Source of the DNA: Serinus canaria
Taxonomy: Eukaryota > Chordata > Aves > Passeriformes > Fringillidae
Direction of reading: 5' to 3'
Length of the DNA: 64,000 nucleotides
Assembly (NCBI RefSeq): GCF_022539315.1
Contig: NC_066322.1
Span: 16,006,765-16,070,764 of the forward strand
Shown: positions 63,701 through 64,000 of the stretch, piece by piece
How positions within the stretch are numbered: the stretch's first letter is position 1
Layout of the letters: each line of letters starts with the position of its first letter
Program-made: the position numbers and the translations under genes
Notes under the pieces: generated by a model
The model's database searches: none
Seen by the model: the letters and a program-made list of their open reading frames with translations, nothing else
What the model was told of the DNA's origin: nothing

Positions 63701-63957
63701 TTTAAAAACTAAATGCTGCAGCAAAATTCATGGCATTGTACTTTCTTCTGCAAGAATAGCTTCTACTAATTTGCCTATAGACAGCATCAATACAATAAAA
63801 CATTCACTTACCTGAGGCCTTCCAGCTCTCCCAATCATTTGCAGAATATCAGTTTCACTGTACTCTTGAAACACTCCTCCAACATAATGCATTGTGGATT
63901 TTATAACCACCAGGTGTGCAGGCAGATTGACTCCCATAGCTAAGGTGCTAGTAGTAA
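45646..63957 (-). CDS. HFM1: HFM1, meiotic ATP-dependent DNA helicase (3' 24 coding exons; 5' part outside window)
   Basis: HFM1 is the vertebrate MER3-type Ski2-like superfamily 2 helicase of the ZMM crossover pathway, acting in meiotic nuclei on recombination intermediates. The coding sequence joins 63957-63812, 63397-63303, 62474-62341, 61448-61401, 59479-59399, 58776-58685, 57860-57754, 57665-57618, 57424-57327, 57236-57105, 54243-54158, 53246-53163, 52167-52010, 51300-51197, 49729-49574, 49327-49232, 48828-48710, 47887-47805, 47713-47604, 47501 (or 47525)-47403, 46971-46881, 46611-46506, 46140-45983 and 45712-45646. That is about 831 residues, against roughly 1,435 in human HFM1. Helicase motif [12 protein letters not shown] is at residues 39-48, the Sec63-like part at about 170-470, the Cys/His cluster at about 540-556, and the C-terminal FLGIFDGIL at the end. 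All phases join without stops, so the gene appears functional. Helicase motifs I-IV lie right of the window. Confidence 0.97.
45983..46140 (-). CDS. HFM1: HFM1 exon: penultimate coding exon
   Basis: Encodes [20 protein letters not shown] and later [18 protein letters not shown], resembling KKVDFFIRNSECKKEVDF in mammals. Acceptor GTTGCAG, donor CCAAG|GTAGGA, phase 0 in and 2 out. Confidence 0.92.
46506..46611 (-). CDS. HFM1: HFM1 exon: variable tail
   Basis: Encodes [20 protein letters not shown] then [15 protein letters not shown]. Acceptor ATTTTCAG, donor TTG|GTGAGT, phase 2 in and 0 out. Confidence 0.86.
46881..46971 (-). CDS. HFM1: HFM1 exon: variable tail
   Basis: Encodes [20 protein letters not shown] then SNATNNISK. 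Not clearly conserved in mammals; supported by TTTCACAG acceptor, GA|GTAAGA donor and phase 1 in, 2 out. Confidence 0.85.
47403..47501 (-). CDS. HFM1: HFM1 exon: acidic WDD motif (two possible acceptors)
   Basis: Encodes [20 protein letters not shown] then [12 protein letters not shown], matching LNVNFELGNEVWDDFDDEN in mammals. Acceptors TTTTTCAG at 47502 and TTTTCACACAG at 47526 are both good and keep the same frame. The longer form adds eight residues (KSRYCFSD). Donor TTAG|GTACGG. Confidence 0.92.
47604..47713 (-). CDS. HFM1: HFM1 exon: variable tail
   Basis: Encodes [20 protein letters not shown] then [16 protein letters not shown]. Poorly conserved; placed by splice signals (TTTAATAG, AGTA|GTAAGT) and exact phases. 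Confidence 0.88.
47805..47887 (-). CDS. HFM1: HFM1 exon: basic/hydrophobic linker
   Basis: Encodes [20 protein letters not shown] then SLLPALP, matching VDLKEFGFTPKPSLPSI in mammals. Acceptor TTCTTTAG, donor CCAAG|GTATTA, phase 0 in and 2 out. Confidence 0.94.
48710..48828 (-). CDS. HFM1: HFM1 exon: linker with conserved PPVKRLK
   Basis: Encodes [20 protein letters not shown] then [19 protein letters not shown]. Acceptor TTTTCTCAG. Donor AAG|GTTCAC is unusual beyond the GT, but phase 0 and homology (SSVPPVKRLK in mammals) support it. Confidence 0.92.
49232..49327 (-). CDS. HFM1: HFM1 exon: Cys/His zinc-binding cluster
   Basis: Encodes [18 protein letters not shown] and finishes the last Cys across the junction, matching the mammalian CNHLCKSKHTCGHDCC block. 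The Cys and His residues are all kept, as expected of a small zinc site. Acceptor TTATCTAG, donor TGCT|GTGAGT. Confidence 0.95.
49574..49729 (-). CDS. HFM1: HFM1 exon: end of Sec63-like domain and linker
   Basis: Encodes [20 protein letters not shown] (matching GLDIQQKLTVFYLEPK in mammals), then a poorly conserved linker ending [12 protein letters not shown]. Acceptor TTTTCCAAG, donor ACAG|GTAAAT. Confidence 0.94.
51197..51300 (-). CDS. HFM1: HFM1 exon: C-terminal part of Sec63-like domain
   Basis: Encodes [20 protein letters not shown] then [14 protein letters not shown]. Acceptor ATTACAG, donor TATG|GTAGGT, phase 2 in and 1 out. Confidence 0.96.
52010..52167 (-). CDS. HFM1: HFM1 exon: C-terminal beta-rich part of Sec63-like domain
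   Basis: Encodes [40 protein letters not shown] and [12 protein letters not shown]. Acceptor TTTCCCTAG. Donor AT|GTATGT, in a GTATGTATG context that holds a second GT four bases on; the first keeps the frame. Confidence 0.96.
53163..53246 (-). CDS. HFM1: HFM1 exon: Sec63-like domain
   Basis: Encodes [20 protein letters not shown] then KYELEIEQ. Acceptor TTTGCAG, donor CAG|GTACAT, phase 0 on both sides. Confidence 0.97.
54158..54243 (-). CDS. HFM1: HFM1 exon: helix-hairpin-helix-like segment
   Basis: Encodes [20 protein letters not shown] then INARELEL. The [10 protein letters not shown](E) block resembles the HhH element of Sec63-type helicases. Acceptor TTTCACAG, donor TTG|GTAACA, ends in phase 0. 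Confidence 0.96.
54244..57104 (-). other. HFM1: Largest HFM1 intron in the window
   Basis: A 2.86-kb AT-rich intron. It holds a 23-bp tandem duplication (54980-55025) and no recognised gene or RNA. The remaining HFM1 introns, 88 nt to about 1.9 kb, likewise hold only AT-rich sequence and homopolymers such as A20 at 60922-60941 and a T run at 63074-63088. Confidence 0.7.
54980..55025. repeat. 23-bp tandem duplication in HFM1 intron
   Basis: TTCT(A/G)CTAAAGAAC followed by (TT/AA)GTGTAAG occurs twice head to tail (54980-55002 and 55003-55025), differing at three positions. Confidence 0.85.
57105..57236 (-). CDS. HFM1: HFM1 exon: Sec63-like domain
   Basis: Encodes [20 protein letters not shown] then [20 protein letters not shown]. 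Acceptor TTTTTGCAG, donor ATTG|GTAGGT, phase 1 in and 1 out. Confidence 0.97.
57327..57424 (-). CDS. HFM1: HFM1 exon: Sec63-like domain
   Basis: Encodes [20 protein letters not shown] then [12 protein letters not shown]. The donor T|GTATGG was chosen over the next GT because T joined to GG in the next exon restores the conserved Trp of TRWLSDF. Confidence 0.96.
57618..57665 (-). CDS. HFM1: HFM1 48-nt exon: Sec63-like domain
   Basis: Encodes [15 protein letters not shown] after completing Arg. Acceptor TGCATAG, donor AACTG|GTAAAT, phase 2 in and 2 out. Confidence 0.94.
57754..57860 (-). CDS. HFM1: HFM1 exon: Sec63-like domain
   Basis: Encodes [20 protein letters not shown] then [15 protein letters not shown]. 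Acceptor TTATTACAG, donor ATCAG|GTATTT, phase 0 in and 2 out. Confidence 0.96.
58685..58776 (-). CDS. HFM1: HFM1 exon: start of Sec63-like domain
   Basis: Encodes [20 protein letters not shown] then [10 protein letters not shown], the conserved GRLMAWYYI opening. Acceptor TTTTACAG, donor TTG|GTAATT, ends in phase 0. Confidence 0.96.
59399..59479 (-). CDS. HFM1: HFM1 exon: helical linker
   Basis: Encodes [20 protein letters not shown] then NNFKPT. Acceptor TTAACAG, donor ACAG|GTAATA, phases 1 and 1. Confidence 0.95.
60922..60941. repeat. A20 homopolymer in HFM1 intron
   Basis: Twenty consecutive A on the plus strand, without flanking duplication that would show a retroposon tail. Confidence 0.9.
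61401..61448 (-). CDS. HFM1: HFM1 48-nt microexon-like exon
   Basis: Encodes [15 protein letters not shown]. Acceptor ATGAAG has a poor pyrimidine tract, but the phase (1 in, 1 out) and homology to FASGLNKDGIEAKLQ in mammals fix it. Donor CAAG|GTAAGT. Confidence 0.93.
62341..62474 (-). CDS. HFM1: HFM1 exon: winged-helix region
   Basis: Encodes [20 protein letters not shown] then [20 protein letters not shown], nearly identical to mammalian HFM1. Acceptor TGCTAG, donor TATG|GTTTGT (weaker than average). Starts in phase 2, ends in phase 1. Confidence 0.97.
63262..63305. repeat. HFM1: 22-bp tandem duplication over an HFM1 splice donor
   Basis: CTACTATCTAC(AGAG/TTAG)TTACCTG is repeated head to tail (63262-63283 and 63284-63305). 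Each copy contains, on the minus strand, CAG|GTAACT, giving two candidate 5' splice sites. Confidence 0.85.
63303..63397 (-). CDS. HFM1: HFM1 exon: end of helicase core
   Basis: Begins [20 protein letters not shown] and ends in phase 2 (GAGAGCAG|GTAACT). Acceptor TTTTTCAG. The donor lies in a 22-bp tandem duplication that makes a second identical-looking donor 22 nt downstream; using that one would read AGG TAA and stop. Confidence 0.95.
63812..63957 (-). CDS. HFM1: HFM1 exon: helicase motifs V and VI
   Basis: Two bases complete the codon from the previous (off-window) exon, giving [18 protein letters not shown] in HFM1 order. The exon ends in [16 protein letters not shown], the motif VI arginine-finger segment. 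Acceptor TAG at 63958, donor CAG|GTAAGT. Ends in phase 0. Confidence 0.97.
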
Positions 63958-64000
63958 CTACATCAGATCAAAGTATATGAACACCATCAAAATGTCTAGC

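Noticed and set aside
1..64000. Search for tRNA, rRNA, CRISPR, operon or bacterial-type features
   Set aside because: None seen; composition and gene structure are those of a vertebrate nuclear chromosome.

Overview
This window looks like nuclear DNA from a sauropsid vertebrate, most likely a bird. The evidence is a split vertebrate gene with GT-AG introns that are much shorter than in mammals, a CR1-type LINE remnant, AT-rich unique sequence, and GC-rich CpG islands. Nothing bacterial, organellar or viral was recognised.

The one securely identified gene is HFM1 (the MER3-type DNA helicase for meiotic crossing-over), on the minus strand from 63957 down to 45646. Twenty-four consecutive coding exons were placed by hand. 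They run from helicase motif V/VI to the stop codon. Every splice phase joins, and no frameshift or internal stop was found, so the gene looks intact. The 5' part of the gene (helicase motifs I to IV) lies beyond the right edge. The visible exons encode about 831 residues: the end of the helicase core, a winged-helix/linker region, the Sec63-like domain, a Cys/His cluster, and a divergent acidic tail ending in a conserved LGIFDGI-type motif.

At the left, about 7.43-9.01 kb is a strong CpG-island promoter. On its minus strand it carries a YY1-type AACATGGCGGC element followed by a perfect GTAAGT splice donor, and it has a full CRE (TGACGTCA). This looks like the first exon of a minus-strand gene whose first intron fills 1-8215. 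From vertebrate gene order (ZNF644 lies on the 3' side of HFM1, same orientation) I infer ZNF644, but none of its protein-coding exons is in the window.

Between the two genes (9-45 kb) no convincing protein-coding gene was found. The stretch holds: a degraded CR1 LINE (about 9.30-10.45 kb); two weak SINE-like fragments; a textbook CTCF core motif (29819-29832); a 13-copy GC-rich minisatellite with alternating 41/43-bp units (33742-34286); and a second CpG-rich promoter-like region (35.98-37.37 kb) with YY1 and ZNF143-type elements but no assigned transcript. A stretch of broken, coding-like minus-strand sequence lies at 39.25-40.13 kb.

Smaller curiosities are a perfect 19-bp hairpin in the left intron, a 22-bp tandem duplication that copied an HFM1 splice donor, and a pair of in-frame alternative acceptors in HFM1.
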